A stretch of DNA of 64,000 bases from an uncultured Alsobacter sp. (GTDB lineage: Bacteria > Pseudomonadota > Alphaproteobacteria > Rhizobiales > Beijerinckiaceae), in NCBI RefSeq assembly GCF_945952055.1, contig NZ_CAMFHB010000007.1:1-64000 (forward strand). Direction: 5' to 3'. Below are positions 45,211-54,970 of the stretch, piece after piece. The stretch's first letter is position 1, and each line of letters opens with the position of its first letter. The notes beneath the pieces were generated by a model that had not been told where the DNA came from, ran no database searches, and saw only the letters and a program-made list of their open reading frames with translations. Position numbers and translations under genes: made by a program.

Positions 45211-46298
45211 GCAGGCTGGCCTTCGACCCGCACGCGGTCGAAATGCAGGCGCTCCACGATGGGCGCGTCGGAGAAGTGGAACAGGTCGAACGTCGTCTCG
45301 GACTGCAGCGACCACGACACCCAGCTCGGCACGACGAAGATGTCGCCCTTCTCCAGCCGGTGCGTCTCGCCGCCCAGCACCACGGCCCCATGCCCCTCGA
45401 AGACCTGGAAGACCGAGGAGCCGACCTCCTGGCGCGCCGGGGTCTGCACGCCCGGCCGCAGGCGATGGAACTGGGTACGGATCGTCGGCATCACGTCGCC
45501 ACCCGTCGTCGGGTTCACGTAGCGGATGGCGGCATGGCCCTGCTCGACGGTGGCCGGATGCCCCTCGTCCTCCAGGAGCAGCTGCTCGGTCAGGGCGCGG
45601 TCGGTATGCTCCCACCGGTAGGCCCCGATGGGCGAGGCGACGGTGTTCTGGAGCGCCGACAACGGCCGCAGCCCGGGATGGCACCACAGGCGCTCGCTGC
45701 GCGAGACCATCGGCGTGGCGTAGTCGGTCACCCGCTCGGCGCCGAACTCGAAGAAGCCGACGTCGTTGGCGTAGGTGAAGGGGATGTCGAGGCCGTCGAT
45801 CCACGCCATCGGCGCGTCGCGGTCATTGTGATGGCCGTGGAAGCACCATCCGGGCGTGAGCAGCAGGTCACCCCGGCTCATCCGGACGGGATCGCCGTTG
45901 ACGACCGTCCAGACGCCCTCCCCCTCGACCACGAAGCGGAAGGCGTTCTGGGAGTGCCGGTGCTCGGGCGCCGTCTCGCGCGGGCCGAGATACTGGATGG
46001 CGCACCACAGCGTCGGCGACACGTAGGCGACACCGCCCAGGCCCGGATTGGCCAGCCCGATCGCGCGCCGCTCGCCGCCCCGGCCGACCGGCACGAGGTC
46101 GCCGGACCGCTGGGCCAATGGATAGAGATCGGACCAGCGCCAGACATGCGGCACCGCCTTCGGGCGCGGATGCCGGGGCATGAGGTCCCCGGTCTGCGTC
46201 CAGAGCGGATTGAGGTGGTTCGCCTTGAAGTCGGCGTAGAGCTGGGCGAGCGCGGGCGTGTCGTCCGGCAGCATGGCGTTGTGCGGCTTGTCGTCCAT
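45207..46298 (-). CDS. Gentisate 1,2-dioxygenase
   Basis: 363 residues of the bicupin ring-cleavage dioxygenase family, which opens gentisate (2,5-dihydroxybenzoate) to maleylpyruvate with Fe(II) and O2. The N-terminal cupin has AIQYLGPRETAPEHRHSQNA with the iron-binding His residues, then FVVEGEGVWTVVNGD and DLLLTPGWCFHGHHND; the second cupin has VFQVFEGHGAVVLGG and DIFVVPSWVSW. GGAGGGG precedes the ATG. It is coupled to the isomerase-like gene. No fumarylpyruvate hydrolase gene is adjacent, so the pathway must be completed elsewhere. Confidence 0.94.
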   Translation of the reverse strand: MDDKPHNAMLPDDTPALAQLYADFKANHLNPLWTQTGDLMPRHPRPKAVPHVWRWSDLYPLAQRSGDLVPVGRGGERRAIGLANPGLGGVAYVSPTLWCAIQYLGPRETAPEHRHSQNAFRFVVEGEGVWTVVNGDPVRMSRGDLLLTPGWCFHGHHNDRDAPMAWIDGLDIPFTYANDVGFFEFGAERVTDYATPMVSRSERLWCHPGLRPLSALQNTVASPIGAYRWEHTDRALTEQLLLEDEGHPATVEQGHAAIRYVNPTTGGDVMPTIRTQFHRLRPGVQTPARQEVGSSVFQVFEGHGAVVLGGETHRLEKGDIFVVPSWVSWSLQSETTFDLFHFSDAPIVERLHFDRVRVEGQPA

Positions 46299-46340
46299 CA
46301 GGCGGTCCCCTCCGACGCCCGGCCGGTGCGAAACCGGCCG

Positions 46341-48452
46341 TCAGGCGCTGGCGCGTTGTTCCGCGTCGCCGGGCGCGAAGGTCCCGTCGCCCTGCGGCTT
46401 CATCTCCACGTGGCGCCGATGCAGGGCCTGGAGCGTCGACCGGTGGCCGATGGACACGATGGTCGTGGAGGGCAGCGCCTCGGGCAGCATGCGGTAGAGC
46501 GCGGCCTCGGTGGTCTCGTCGAGCGCCGAGGTCGCCTCGTCGAGGAAGAGCCAGTCGGGCTTGGCCAGCAGCGCCCGGGCCATGGCGAGACGCTGCTGCT
46601 CGCCGCCGGACAGGCGCTGGCCCCAGGCCTCCTCGTCGTCCAGGCGGTTCACCAGGTCCGGCAGCCGCGCCGCGGCGAGCGCCTCCTTGATCGCCGCGTC
46701 GGTATAGGTGCCCGACACGGACGGATAGGTGACCGCGCCGCGCAGCGTGCCCAGCGGCAGGTAGGGCCGCTGGGGCAGGAGCATCATGCTCGATCCCTGG
46801 GGCACGGCGATGTTGCCCTGGCCATACGGCCAGATCCCGGAAATGGCGCGCAACAGCGTGGACTTGCCGGAGCCGGAGGGCCCGGTGATCAGCGTGGCCT
46901 CGCCGCGGTGCAGGTCGAGCGCACCGGCGGACACGATCTGCCGGCCATCGGGAAGCCTGAGGGCGAGGTCGCGGACGGTGAGATCGGCGGCGCTGCCCTG
47001 TTCGATGGCGATGCGGGGCGGCGTGCGGCCGAGTTGCCGGGCGGCCTCGATCGAACCGTGGAACGTCGTGAGACGATCGATCACCGCCTTGTAGTCCGCC
47101 AGGGTGACGTAATAGTTCAGGAAGAAGGTGAGCGCGCCCTCGACCCGCCCGAAGGCACCGGCCGTCTGGGTCAGCGTGCCGAGCTGCACCTTGCCGAGGA
47201 AGTAGAACGGGGCGGCGATCACATAGGGGATGATCGGGCTGATCTGGCCGTAGCCGGCGGTGAAGGCCATCAGCCGCTTGCGCAGGTTCACGATCTGCCA
47301 GAAGTTCCCGATCACCGACCCGAAGCGGTTCATGACGATCTGACGCTCGGCGCGTTCGCCGTCCAGCAGCGCAACCTGCTCGCTGTATTCGCGCAGGCGC
47401 GCCAGCGAGAAGCGGAAGTCGGCCTCGTAGCGCTGCTGCCGGAAGTTCAGGCCCACGAGGGACCGCCCGATCAGGTGCGTGATGAGGGTGCCGATGCCGG
47501 CATAGACGAGCGCCACCCAGAACAGCAGGCCGGGGATGACGATCTCCGTGCCGGGGATGGTGAAGCTCGATGAGATCGTCCACAGGATGATCGAGAACGA
47601 CACCAGCGACGACACCGTCGCCAGCAGCTGGATCGAGAAGCCGTAGGTGCTGTCGATGAAGCGGTCGATGTCGACGGCGATGCGCTGGTCCGGGTTGTCG
47701 GCGGCGTTGCCCGCCAGGGCCATGCGGTAGTGGGTGCCCTCGCCCAGCCATTCGCCGACGAACCGGTCCGTCAGCCATTGGCGCCAGCGGATCGTCAGGC
47801 CCGACTGCAGCACGTATTCGACGATGGCGCTGACGATGTAGATGGCGGCCCAGAACAGGAAGACCGTGTAGAGCAGCGACCAGAACAGCTCCTGGTTCTT
47901 CTCCTGGATGGCGTTGAACCAGTCGCGGTTGAAGAAGGACAGCCTGACGTTGATGGCGACCTGGGCCTGGTTGATGAGCACCAGCGTCACGATGGCGATG
48001 CGGGCCAGCGTCGCCTCTTTCATCCGGATCGTCCCGACGGGCCAGAACGTCGCCACGCCCACTTCGCGGGTGTCGAAATACAGGTCGGCGATGCGCATGA
48101 TCGTGCGGATCACCGGGATGTGGGAGATCGCGAAGACGATGATGCCGAAGATGCCGACGGTGACCGGCAGGCTGGAGGGCGGGACGAAGCCGGCCAGCGC
48201 CTCGGGCCAGATGCCGGCCTTGGTCAGCAGGCTGATCGCCCCGAAGCCGATGTACTCGATCGAGAAGATGGTCAGGAAGACCTTGAGGAACGACGAGATG
48301 GGTCCCGATCGAAACACCGCCGCGGCGAGCAGGAGCCCCACCACGCCCAACCCCTGGAGGGAGCGGTCGCCCCAGGCTGTGCCGAAGCCGCCAGCGATGG
48401 CGGCGAAGGCGAGGACGGCGAGTGCGAGGAGGGCCAGTCGCGATGAGGTCAT
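46341..48452 (-). CDS. SbmA/BacA-like ABC transporter (fused permease-ATPase)
   Basis: 703 residues. The membrane domain (about 1-440) has several hydrophobic spans and the SbmA/BacA-type segment [20 protein letters not shown] (about 168-187) with [17 protein letters not shown]. The ATPase domain carries Walker [10 protein letters not shown] (524-532), the signature LSGGEQQR, Walker [13 protein letters not shown] and a switch His. Relatives such as YddA and vitamin B12/peptide transporters belong here. It ends 42 bp before the gentisate dioxygenase start on the same strand, so an operon is possible; the substrate is unknown. Confidence 0.9.
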   Translation of the reverse strand: MTSSRLALLALAVLAFAAIAGGFGTAWGDRSLQGLGVVGLLLAAAVFRSGPISSFLKVFLTIFSIEYIGFGAISLLTKAGIWPEALAGFVPPSSLPVTVGIFGIIVFAISHIPVIRTIMRIADLYFDTREVGVATFWPVGTIRMKEATLARIAIVTLVLINQAQVAINVRLSFFNRDWFNAIQEKNQELFWSLLYTVFLFWAAIYIVSAIVEYVLQSGLTIRWRQWLTDRFVGEWLGEGTHYRMALAGNAADNPDQRIAVDIDRFIDSTYGFSIQLLATVSSLVSFSIILWTISSSFTIPGTEIVIPGLLFWVALVYAGIGTLITHLIGRSLVGLNFRQQRYEADFRFSLARLREYSEQVALLDGERAERQIVMNRFGSVIGNFWQIVNLRKRLMAFTAGYGQISPIIPYVIAAPFYFLGKVQLGTLTQTAGAFGRVEGALTFFLNYYVTLADYKAVIDRLTTFHGSIEAARQLGRTPPRIAIEQGSAADLTVRDLALRLPDGRQIVSAGALDLHRGEATLITGPSGSGKSTLLRAISGIWPYGQGNIAVPQGSSMMLLPQRPYLPLGTLRGAVTYPSVSGTYTDAAIKEALAAARLPDLVNRLDDEEAWGQRLSGGEQQRLAMARALLAKPDWLFLDEATSALDETTEAALYRMLPEALPSTTIVSIGHRSTLQALHRRHVEMKPQGDGTFAPGDAEQRASA

Positions 48453-48548
48453 GGGTCGTCTCTCGAGGGAACCCCGGTCGGGGCCGAATCAAGCCCTAGC
48501 ACGCGCCCCGTCGCCGACCAATGCGATCACGCCCGCCCGTCGCGCGCT

Positions 48549-49424
48549 TTACCACACAAGCTTGTCAATGGCCGCGGTCGGCCGGACCGACGCCTGCGCC
48601 AGGAAGCGGGACAACCGCGCGTCGTCGAGCCGGGCATCGGCGAGGCCGAGCTCGTGCACGTGTATGCCGCGCGCGACGAACAGGCTGTCGATCCCCAGGC
48701 CCACGGCGCCGGTGACATCGGTGCGCAGTGCGTCGCCGATGGCCAGCACGCGCGGCAGCGGCGTCTCCTGCTTGCGGATCGAGGCCCCGACGTTGAGCGC
48801 CGCGTCGTACACGGGCCGGAAGGGCTTGCCGGCGTAGCGCACCGTGCCGCCGATCGCCGCATAGGCCTCGGCCAGCGCACCCGCGCAGTAGATGATGTCC
48901 TTGCCCCGCTCCACCACGAGGTCGGGGTTGGCGCACAGGAAGTCCATGTTGCGGGCCAGCGCGCCGGCGAGGTAGTCGCGATAGTGGTCCGGCGTCTCGA
49001 CGGTGTCGTCGAGCAGGCCGGTGCACACGATCGTGCCGGCTTCCTCGAAGGGCACCGGTCCCGTGGCGAGCCCCTCGAACAGCGGCCAGTCCCGGTCGGG
49101 CCCGAGCCAGCAATAGGGCCGGTCCGCCTCCTCGATCATGCTGCGCGTGACGTCGCCCGACGTGACGATCCCGTCCCAGGACTCGCGGATGACCTTCAGC
49201 CCGTCGAGATAGGGAACCACCTCGATCGCGGGCCGCGGGGCGTTGGACACGAGAACGACCGTACCGCCCCGCGCGCGAAAGCGCTTCAGCGCCTCGCCGG
49301 CGCCGGGGTGCGCCTGGACGCCGTCGTGCAGCACGCCCCAGATGTCGCACAGGATGAGGTCGTAGGCGTCGAGAAAGGACGACACGCCGTGCAGCACGGG
49401 AGGAAACCCTGAGGAAACGGACAT
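48549..49424 (-). CDS. HAD-IIA (TIGR01459-type) sugar-phosphatase-like hydrolase
   Basis: 291 residues from the ATG at 49424, preceded by AGGGAAGAG. HAD motif I is ILCDIWGVLHDG (about 25-36) with Trp in place of the usual second-position residue, motif II VVLVSNAPR near 58, and the C-terminal KPFRPVYDAAL and AIGDALRTDVTGA. The NagD-like subfamily IIA layout with the internal cap is evident. It is a phosphatase of unknown substrate common in alphaproteobacteria. Confidence 0.88.
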   Translation of the reverse strand: MSVSSGFPPVLHGVSSFLDAYDLILCDIWGVLHDGVQAHPGAGEALKRFRARGGTVVLVSNAPRPAIEVVPYLDGLKVIRESWDGIVTSGDVTRSMIEEADRPYCWLGPDRDWPLFEGLATGPVPFEEAGTIVCTGLLDDTVETPDHYRDYLAGALARNMDFLCANPDLVVERGKDIIYCAGALAEAYAAIGGTVRYAGKPFRPVYDAALNVGASIRKQETPLPRVLAIGDALRTDVTGAVGLGIDSLFVARGIHVHELGLADARLDDARLSRFLAQASVRPTAAIDKLVW

Positions 49425-49497
49425 GCGCTCTTCCCTGTGCGGGGCGACCCTCGGCCGCTCCATCAGGAGGCGCGCCTACCGGCCGGGCGGCCGAGTG

Positions 49498-51147
49498 TCA
49501 AGCGGTGGTGCGCCGCAGGAAGGAGCGCAGGGACGCGCGCTTCGGCGGCGCTTCGGGCGGCGGCGCGGCCTGCTGCGCGCTTGCCGCGGCAGCCTCCTGG
49601 GCGGCCTGCGCCTCGGGCAGCGGCGGCGGATCCTGGGTGATGACGTCCTTGCGCACGGGGCGCGGGCCGGCGAAGACGTCGCCCTGGCCCAGCGTGGCGC
49701 CGTAGTCCATGAGCTCGAGGGCCATCTCCTCGTTCTCGACCTCGCAGACGATCATGGCGATCCCCTGCCGCGTCAGGAAGCCCGCCAGGTCCGCCGGATG
49801 GATCTCCGCGGGAACCGTTCCCTCCGCCGCGGCGAGGAGGAGCGCAGCCGGGACCTTGACGAAACGGATGCCCCGCCGCGCCAGCCCGTGCGGATCGATC
49901 CGCAGGTCCTCGACGCCGTCGACCAGAAGCTTCACGCCCAGCGCCCGCACCGCGTCCATGGCCTCGATCTGGCCGGGCGACGCCATCAGGAAGGGATCGT
50001 GCGCGATGCGCAGCACCAGCCTGGTGCCGACCGACTGGCCTTCCGACACCAGGTCGGAGAGCACCTCGAAGTAGCCGCGATCCGCCAGGCTCGCGAGCGA
50101 GACGGGACAGACCACCGCGACCTCCCGCTCCCGGGCGGCCAGATGCCGGATGACCTTCACCACCTGCCGAAGCACGTTGATGTCGTAGACGGAGCTGACC
50201 CCGAGCCGCCATGCGATCTCGGCGAGCTCGTCGCCCTGGGTCGCCCCGCCCTCCACTTCCTTGACCCGCGGCAGGGCCTCGTAGAGGCGGATCTTGCGCT
50301 GGGGCAGCGTGACCACCGACTGCAGGAACAGGTCGATCCCGGCGCCCGTCACGACGGCCCGCTTCGCCACGTTGCTGGCTTCGCGCACAGGCGGCGGCTG
50401 GGGCGCAGGCGGCGGCTGGACGGGCGCGGCAAGGGGCGCCGGAGTCGGCACGGGCGTCGGCGCGGGCGCCGGGCGCTGCGCAGCGGCAGGCTCGGCGACC
50501 GGCCCCCGCGCGGCCTGCGGGGTGGTCGGGACCGGGCGGTCCACGGGCGGCTCGACGGCGGGAGCCCGGCTGTCCAACGGTTCGTCGCGCGTCGCCTGCA
50601 GGGGCTTCGGCGCATGGGGGAGTGAAGGCTGGGAGGGCCCGGCGAACAGTTCGGCCTCGTGCAGGGCGACAGCCTCGGCGAGATCGCGCACGACGGAGCC
50701 GACCATGTCGAGCTCGCTCGCCACGGCGGCGACGGTGTCGCGGGTCCGTTCCAGGGCCTGCCGGTCGAGTTCCGTGATCCGCTGGTCGATCTGCCAGATG
50801 CGCTGGGCCAACGTGCGCAGCCCGGCCTCGACCGCTTCGAGCCGGGACGCCAAGGCCGGATCCGCCGCGCCGGCATGAAACGGCGGGGCGGCATGAAACG
50901 ACGGTCCGGCGTGCGTGGAGGGAGCCAGGGCGGCCGAGGCGGAGGGCAAGCGAACCCGGCCGGGCTTCAGGCGGCGCATCGAAGCGGCGACGAGGGGCAG
51001 CTGTACGCCCAGGCTCGCCACCCCGGCCAGCAAGGCGAAGGGCCAGTTCAGGCCAAACCAGGCCCACAGCATCAGTCCGATGCCGACCGACACCGTGACG
51101 ACGACGCCGCCAATGGCCGTGACCTGGAGCCGGTTGCCCAAGTTCAA
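49498..51147 (-). CDS. TipF-like membrane protein with degenerate EAL domain
   Basis: 549 residues from a TTG at 51147 with AGGAG just upstream; another TTG at 51180 is also open and there is no early ATG. Two hydrophobic segments (about 10-60) are followed by a coiled coil (about 95-150), a Pro/Ala-rich linker (150-260) and an EAL-type domain (about 280-500). The catalytic EAL is present only as YEALP, and the later FVKVP lacks the metal-binding aspartate, so phosphodiesterase activity is unlikely. This order matches Caulobacter TipF, a c-di-GMP receptor needed to place the flagellum. Confidence 0.8.
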   Translation of the reverse strand: MNLGNRLQVTAIGGVVVTVSVGIGLMLWAWFGLNWPFALLAGVASLGVQLPLVAASMRRLKPGRVRLPSASAALAPSTHAGPSFHAAPPFHAGAADPALASRLEAVEAGLRTLAQRIWQIDQRITELDRQALERTRDTVAAVASELDMVGSVVRDLAEAVALHEAELFAGPSQPSLPHAPKPLQATRDEPLDSRAPAVEPPVDRPVPTTPQAARGPVAEPAAAQRPAPAPTPVPTPAPLAAPVQPPPAPQPPPVREASNVAKRAVVTGAGIDLFLQSVVTLPQRKIRLYEALPRVKEVEGGATQGDELAEIAWRLGVSSVYDINVLRQVVKVIRHLAAREREVAVVCPVSLASLADRGYFEVLSDLVSEGQSVGTRLVLRIAHDPFLMASPGQIEAMDAVRALGVKLLVDGVEDLRIDPHGLARRGIRFVKVPAALLLAAAEGTVPAEIHPADLAGFLTRQGIAMIVCEVENEEMALELMDYGATLGQGDVFAGPRPVRKDVITQDPPPLPEAQAAQEAAAASAQQAAPPPEAPPKRASLRSFLRRTTA

Positions 51148-51514
51148 GCTGCTCCTGTCCTCCAAAATATCCCTTGTCAAATTCCACGGCTTCGCAGAGA
51201 CGGGACGAATCGACCCAAGGCCTCACCTTCACCTAGCGCCGCTTCCGCCGAAGCGACAACCGTGAAACGACGCGGGATCGGCCCTGCGCACCGCTTTCTC
51301 GCTTCAATTGCAAGACCATGCGGGCTCACGCACCGGAGAGCGTCTGCACCGACCGGTTGCACGGTTCTTCGGCTCATCGCCTCGACGGCCGCAGAATCTT
51401 CGATGCCGCGCGCGTGCGCTGCTCAAACTTCGCAGAGCCTGCCGGTCTGTCCGCCTTCCGCCACCGCCGCTGCTTTGCTAGGCTCGCGCCACGTCAACAC
51501 TCAGGAGTCCGGCC
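51148..51514. other. 367-bp gap between divergent TipF-like and aminotransferase genes
   Basis: No gene is supported in either direction. It must hold both promoters. GCTAGGCT near 51478 could be a -10 region for the aminotransferase gene, but no matching -35 stands out. CAATTGCAAG near 51308 is the only A/T-rich spot. Nothing else was recognised. Confidence 0.4.
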
Positions 51515-52864
51515 ATGTCGGCAGCCCACGAACAGTTCTCCGGCCGCGATGCGGCTCCCAATGACCTGGAGGCGTTCTGGCTGCCCTTCACGGCCAACCG
51601 CTCGTTCAAGAAGAACCCGCGGATGATCTCCGGCGCCAAGGACATGCACTACATCACGCCGGAGGGTCGCAAGATCCTCGACGGCGCGGCGGGGCTGTGG
51701 TGCTGCAATGCCGGCCACAACCGCAAGCCGATCGTCGAGGCGATCCAGAAGCAGGCGGCCGAGCTCGACTTCTCGCCGACCTTCCAGTTCGGCCACCCGA
51801 AAGCCTTCCAGCTCGCATCGCGCATCGCGCAGATGGCGCCCGGTGACCTCGACCACGTGTTCTACACGAACTCGGGATCCGAGGCCGTCGACACCGCCCT
51901 CAAGATCGCGCTGGCCTACTGGAACGCGCGGGGCCAGGGCCAGCGGACCCGCCTGATCGGCCGCGAGCGCGGCTATCACGGCGTGGGCTTCGGCGGCATC
52001 TCGGTCGGCGGCATCGTCAACAATCGCAAGTTCTTCGGCGGCCTGCTGACCGGCGTCGACCACCTTCCGCACACCTACAACCGCGCCGAGCAGGCCTTCT
52101 CGGTCGGCCAGCCGGAATGGGGCGCCCACCTGGCGGACGAGCTCGAGCGCATCGTCACGCTGCACGACGCCTCGACCATCGCCGCCGTGATCGTCGAGCC
52201 GATGGCCGGTTCCACCGGCGTGCTTCCGCCGCCCAAGGGCTACCTCGAGCGCCTGCGCGCCATCTGTGACAAGTACGGCATCCTGCTCATCTTCGACGAG
52301 GTGATCTCGGGCTTCGGCCGGCTGGGCACCGCGTTCGCCGCCGAGCGCTTCGGCGTGCAGCCGGACATGATCTGCTTCGCCAAGGCCGTGAACTCGGGCA
52401 CCGTGCCCATGGGTGGCGTCATCGCCCGCAAGGGCATCTACGACACCTTCATGAAGGGTCCGGAGCACGTCATCGAGCTGTTCCACGGCTACACCTATTC
52501 GGGTCACCCGCTGGCCGCCGCCGCTGGCCTGGCGACGCTCGACCTCTACCGCGAGGAGGGGATGTTCGAGCACACGAAGGCCATCGAGCAGCGCTGGGCC
52601 GACGCCGTGATGACGCTGCGCAGCCTGCCCAACGTCCTCGACATCCGGACGCTGGGCCTCGTCGCCGGCATCGACCTCGCGTCCAGGCCGGACGCCTTCG
52701 GCCAGCGCGCCTTCGACGCGATGGACAAGGGCTTCCGCGACCACGACGTGATGATCCGCATCACCGGCGACACGCTGGCCTTGTCACCGCCGCTGATGAT
52801 CACCGAGGCCCAGATCGACGAGCTGATCGACAAGGTGGGCAAGGTCATCCGCGCGGTGGCGTGA
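51515..52864 (+). CDS. Omega-amino acid:pyruvate aminotransferase (class III, PLP)
   Basis: 449 residues. It transfers the amino group of a terminal amine such as beta-alanine to pyruvate. Class III features are TNSGSEAVDTALKIA (about 118-132), the pocket segment GYHGVGFGG, FDEVISGFGRLG with the PLP-pyridine Asp (about 262-273), and FAKAVNSGTVPMGG with the Schiff-base lysine (about 289). N-terminal LEAFWLPFTANR is typical of the beta-alanine--pyruvate subgroup. Preferred substrates cannot be fixed from the sequence. Confidence 0.92.
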   Translation: MSAAHEQFSGRDAAPNDLEAFWLPFTANRSFKKNPRMISGAKDMHYITPEGRKILDGAAGLWCCNAGHNRKPIVEAIQKQAAELDFSPTFQFGHPKAFQLASRIAQMAPGDLDHVFYTNSGSEAVDTALKIALAYWNARGQGQRTRLIGRERGYHGVGFGGISVGGIVNNRKFFGGLLTGVDHLPHTYNRAEQAFSVGQPEWGAHLADELERIVTLHDASTIAAVIVEPMAGSTGVLPPPKGYLERLRAICDKYGILLIFDEVISGFGRLGTAFAAERFGVQPDMICFAKAVNSGTVPMGGVIARKGIYDTFMKGPEHVIELFHGYTYSGHPLAAAAGLATLDLYREEGMFEHTKAIEQRWADAVMTLRSLPNVLDIRTLGLVAGIDLASRPDAFGQRAFDAMDKGFRDHDVMIRITGDTLALSPPLMITEAQIDELIDKVGKVIRAVA

Positions 52865-52973
52865 CCGGGCGCGCGGCCCCGGCAAAGACGGGGCGTCCGG
52901 CTCGACCGAAAGCGGGACGGCATCGGCCGGCGATTCCGACGATTGCTTAACCATTCTCGTTCACCATGAGGGT

Positions 52974-54326
52974 GTGAACGCTCGTCTTGCCTCGCCCGGC
53001 GGTGCCGACCGCCCCTTCCGCCCGCTGCGGTTTGCCGCGGCGGCCCTGCTTCTCGCCAGTGCGGGCATGGCGTTCGCCAGCCCCTCGGCCGCGCAACAGC
53101 CGCCCGGCCCGGTCCAGACCGCGCCGGACGTGCAGGGGCCCGTGACGCCGGAGACCGCGCCCGCCGCGATCCCCAAGCCCAAGGTCGTCGCCAAGCCCGC
53201 GCCTCCGCCCGAGATCAAGATCTCGCAGGACCCGCGCCCGAGCTTCCATCCCGAGAGCGCGGCGATGATCGCGCAGGCCTCCCGCGCCTATGCCGCCATC
53301 GCCGAGCGCGGCGGCTGGGTTCCGGTGCCCGATGGGCCGGCGCTGAAGCCGGGCCAGGAAGGCGCCGCGATCCCCTTCGTCCGCGCCCGCCTCGCCGCCG
53401 AAGGAGAGCCCCTGGCGGATCTCGCCGGCCAGCGGCTCGACGCCGACCTCACGGCGGCCGTCCGCCGGTTCCAGCAGCGCTACGGCCTGCCCGAAACCGG
53501 CATCGTGGGGCCGGCGACGGTGAAGGCCATGAACGTGCCCGCGGCCGACCGCGCCAAGGCGCTGGGCTACTCCGCCGAACGCCTGGCGTCCTCAACCTTC
53601 GCCTTCGGCGATCGCTACGTGGCCGTGAACATTCCCTCCGCGGCGGTCGAGGCCATCGAGTTCAATGCCGTGGCGCGCCGCTACGTCGCGGTGGTCGGCG
53701 ATCCGGCCCACCCCTCGCCGGTGGTGGAAGCCCGCATCGGCGCGATCAACCTGAACCCGACCTGGACGGTCCCGGTCTCGATCGTGAAGAACGAGATCAT
53801 CCCGAAGATGCGCAAGGATCCGGGATACCTCGCCAAGTCGAAGATCCGCATGTTCGGCGCGTCGGGCCAGGAGATCGATCCGGCCCGTATCGACTGGTCG
53901 ACCGAGCGCGCGGTGAACTACACCCTCAGGCAGGACTCCGGCACCGCCAACGCGCTCGGCCAGATCCGCATCGCGATGCCCAATCGGCATGCCGTCTACA
54001 TGCACGACACGCCGTCGAAGCGCTTCTTCGGGCAGGATTTCCGATTCCTGTCGCATGGCTGCGTGCGGGTGGCAGGGGTCACGGACCTGGCGGCGTGGCT
54101 CGCCGAACCCTACGGCTTCGGCAAGGCGGCCATCGAGGCCGGCATCGCGGGCGGCGAACGGCGCGACATCGCCCTGCCCAAGCCGGTGCCGGTGGCCTGG
54201 GTGTACCTGACGGGCTTCGTGACCGCCGATGGAGCCATCCACTTCCGGAACGACGTCTACGGTCTCGACAAGCCCGATCCGCTGGACGAACTCGTGACGG
54301 CCACCATCGCCCAGCCGGTCCGCTGA
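52974..54326 (+). CDS. YcbB-type L,D-transpeptidase
   Basis: 450 residues, GTG start (an ATG 8 bp upstream is out of frame and closed). There is a signal peptide (AAAALLLASAGMAFASPSAA), then a Pro-rich stretch to about 75, a peptidoglycan-binding domain (about 125-185, with AVRRFQQRYGLPETGIVG) and a YkuD catalytic domain. The active site is FLSHGCVRV, with His361 and Cys363. It probably makes 3-3 cross-links in the periplasm. It is larger than and distinct from the other L,D-transpeptidase in the window. Confidence 0.93.
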   Translation: MNARLASPGGADRPFRPLRFAAAALLLASAGMAFASPSAAQQPPGPVQTAPDVQGPVTPETAPAAIPKPKVVAKPAPPPEIKISQDPRPSFHPESAAMIAQASRAYAAIAERGGWVPVPDGPALKPGQEGAAIPFVRARLAAEGEPLADLAGQRLDADLTAAVRRFQQRYGLPETGIVGPATVKAMNVPAADRAKALGYSAERLASSTFAFGDRYVAVNIPSAAVEAIEFNAVARRYVAVVGDPAHPSPVVEARIGAINLNPTWTVPVSIVKNEIIPKMRKDPGYLAKSKIRMFGASGQEIDPARIDWSTERAVNYTLRQDSGTANALGQIRIAMPNRHAVYMHDTPSKRFFGQDFRFLSHGCVRVAGVTDLAAWLAEPYGFGKAAIEAGIAGGERRDIALPKPVPVAWVYLTGFVTADGAIHFRNDVYGLDKPDPLDELVTATIAQPVR

Positions 54327-54337
54327 CGGGCCGGGCG

Positions 54338-54970
54338 ATGCCGCTCCAGAACAGGGTGGCACCCGACGCGAGCATCTGGGCCCGGCCGGAACGCGGTCTC
54401 GTCATGGGCAACCGGGGCGGACGCATCCACGATCCCGTCACCAAGACGCTGCGCACGGCGCGCTGGTCGTCGCGGGCCTGGATCTGCTGCACGCTGGCCT
54501 TCAAGGGCCGCCACCACGACGTGTTCGGCCGAACCTATACCGCCCTCTTCTTCTGCGACGAGGTGACGGCGCTCGCGGCCGGCCACCGCCCCTGCATGGA
54601 GTGCCGCAGGCGCGATGCGCTGGCGTTCCGCGCGGCCGTCGTCGCCGGCCGCGGACTGACGGAAACGCCATCCTTCCCCGATCTCGACCGCCTCCTCGAC
54701 GCCGAGCGCCGCGACGGGCGGGACAAGAGGCTGCACGAGGTCGCCTTCGACGACCTGCCGGACGGCGCCATGGTGAGCGAGGGACCGGAGCGGTTCGCGG
54801 CCATCCGGGGCACCGCGCTTCTGCCCTGGAGCTTCGCCGGCTACGGCGCGCCCCGGCCAAGGCCGCGCGGCAAGGCGCAGGTGCTCACGCCGCCGACGAC
54901 ATTGGCCGCCCTGGCATCGGGCTACAGCCCGACCTGGCACCCCGGCGCCGTCACTCCGTCAGGCGGGTGA
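54338..54970 (+). CDS. Uncharacterised protein with CxxC motif
   Basis: 210 residues, beginning 11 bp after the transpeptidase stop. The N-terminal part has MGNRGGRIHD and ARWSSRAWICCTLAFKGR, then FFCDEVTALAAGHRPCMECRR (read in two pieces, near 72-92). GHRPCMECRR resembles the cysteine site of the Ada metal-binding domain, which suggests zinc or nucleic-acid contact. The C-terminal half (YAPRPRPRGKAQVLTPP-like region) has no recognised domain. I know similar proteins only as hypotheticals. It overlaps the convergent acetyltransferase gene by 20 bp. Confidence 0.75.
   Translation: MPLQNRVAPDASIWARPERGLVMGNRGGRIHDPVTKTLRTARWSSRAWICCTLAFKGRHHDVFGRTYTALFFCDEVTALAAGHRPCMECRRRDALAFRAAVVAGRGLTETPSFPDLDRLLDAERRDGRDKRLHEVAFDDLPDGAMVSEGPERFAAIRGTALLPWSFAGYGAPRPRPRGKAQVLTPPTTLAALASGYSPTWHPGAVTPSGG

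Noticed and set aside
52966..52977. ATG start for the YcbB-type transpeptidase or a leader peptide
   Set aside because: The ATG is out of frame with the transpeptidase and runs into TGA after three codons, with no sign of a regulatory leader.
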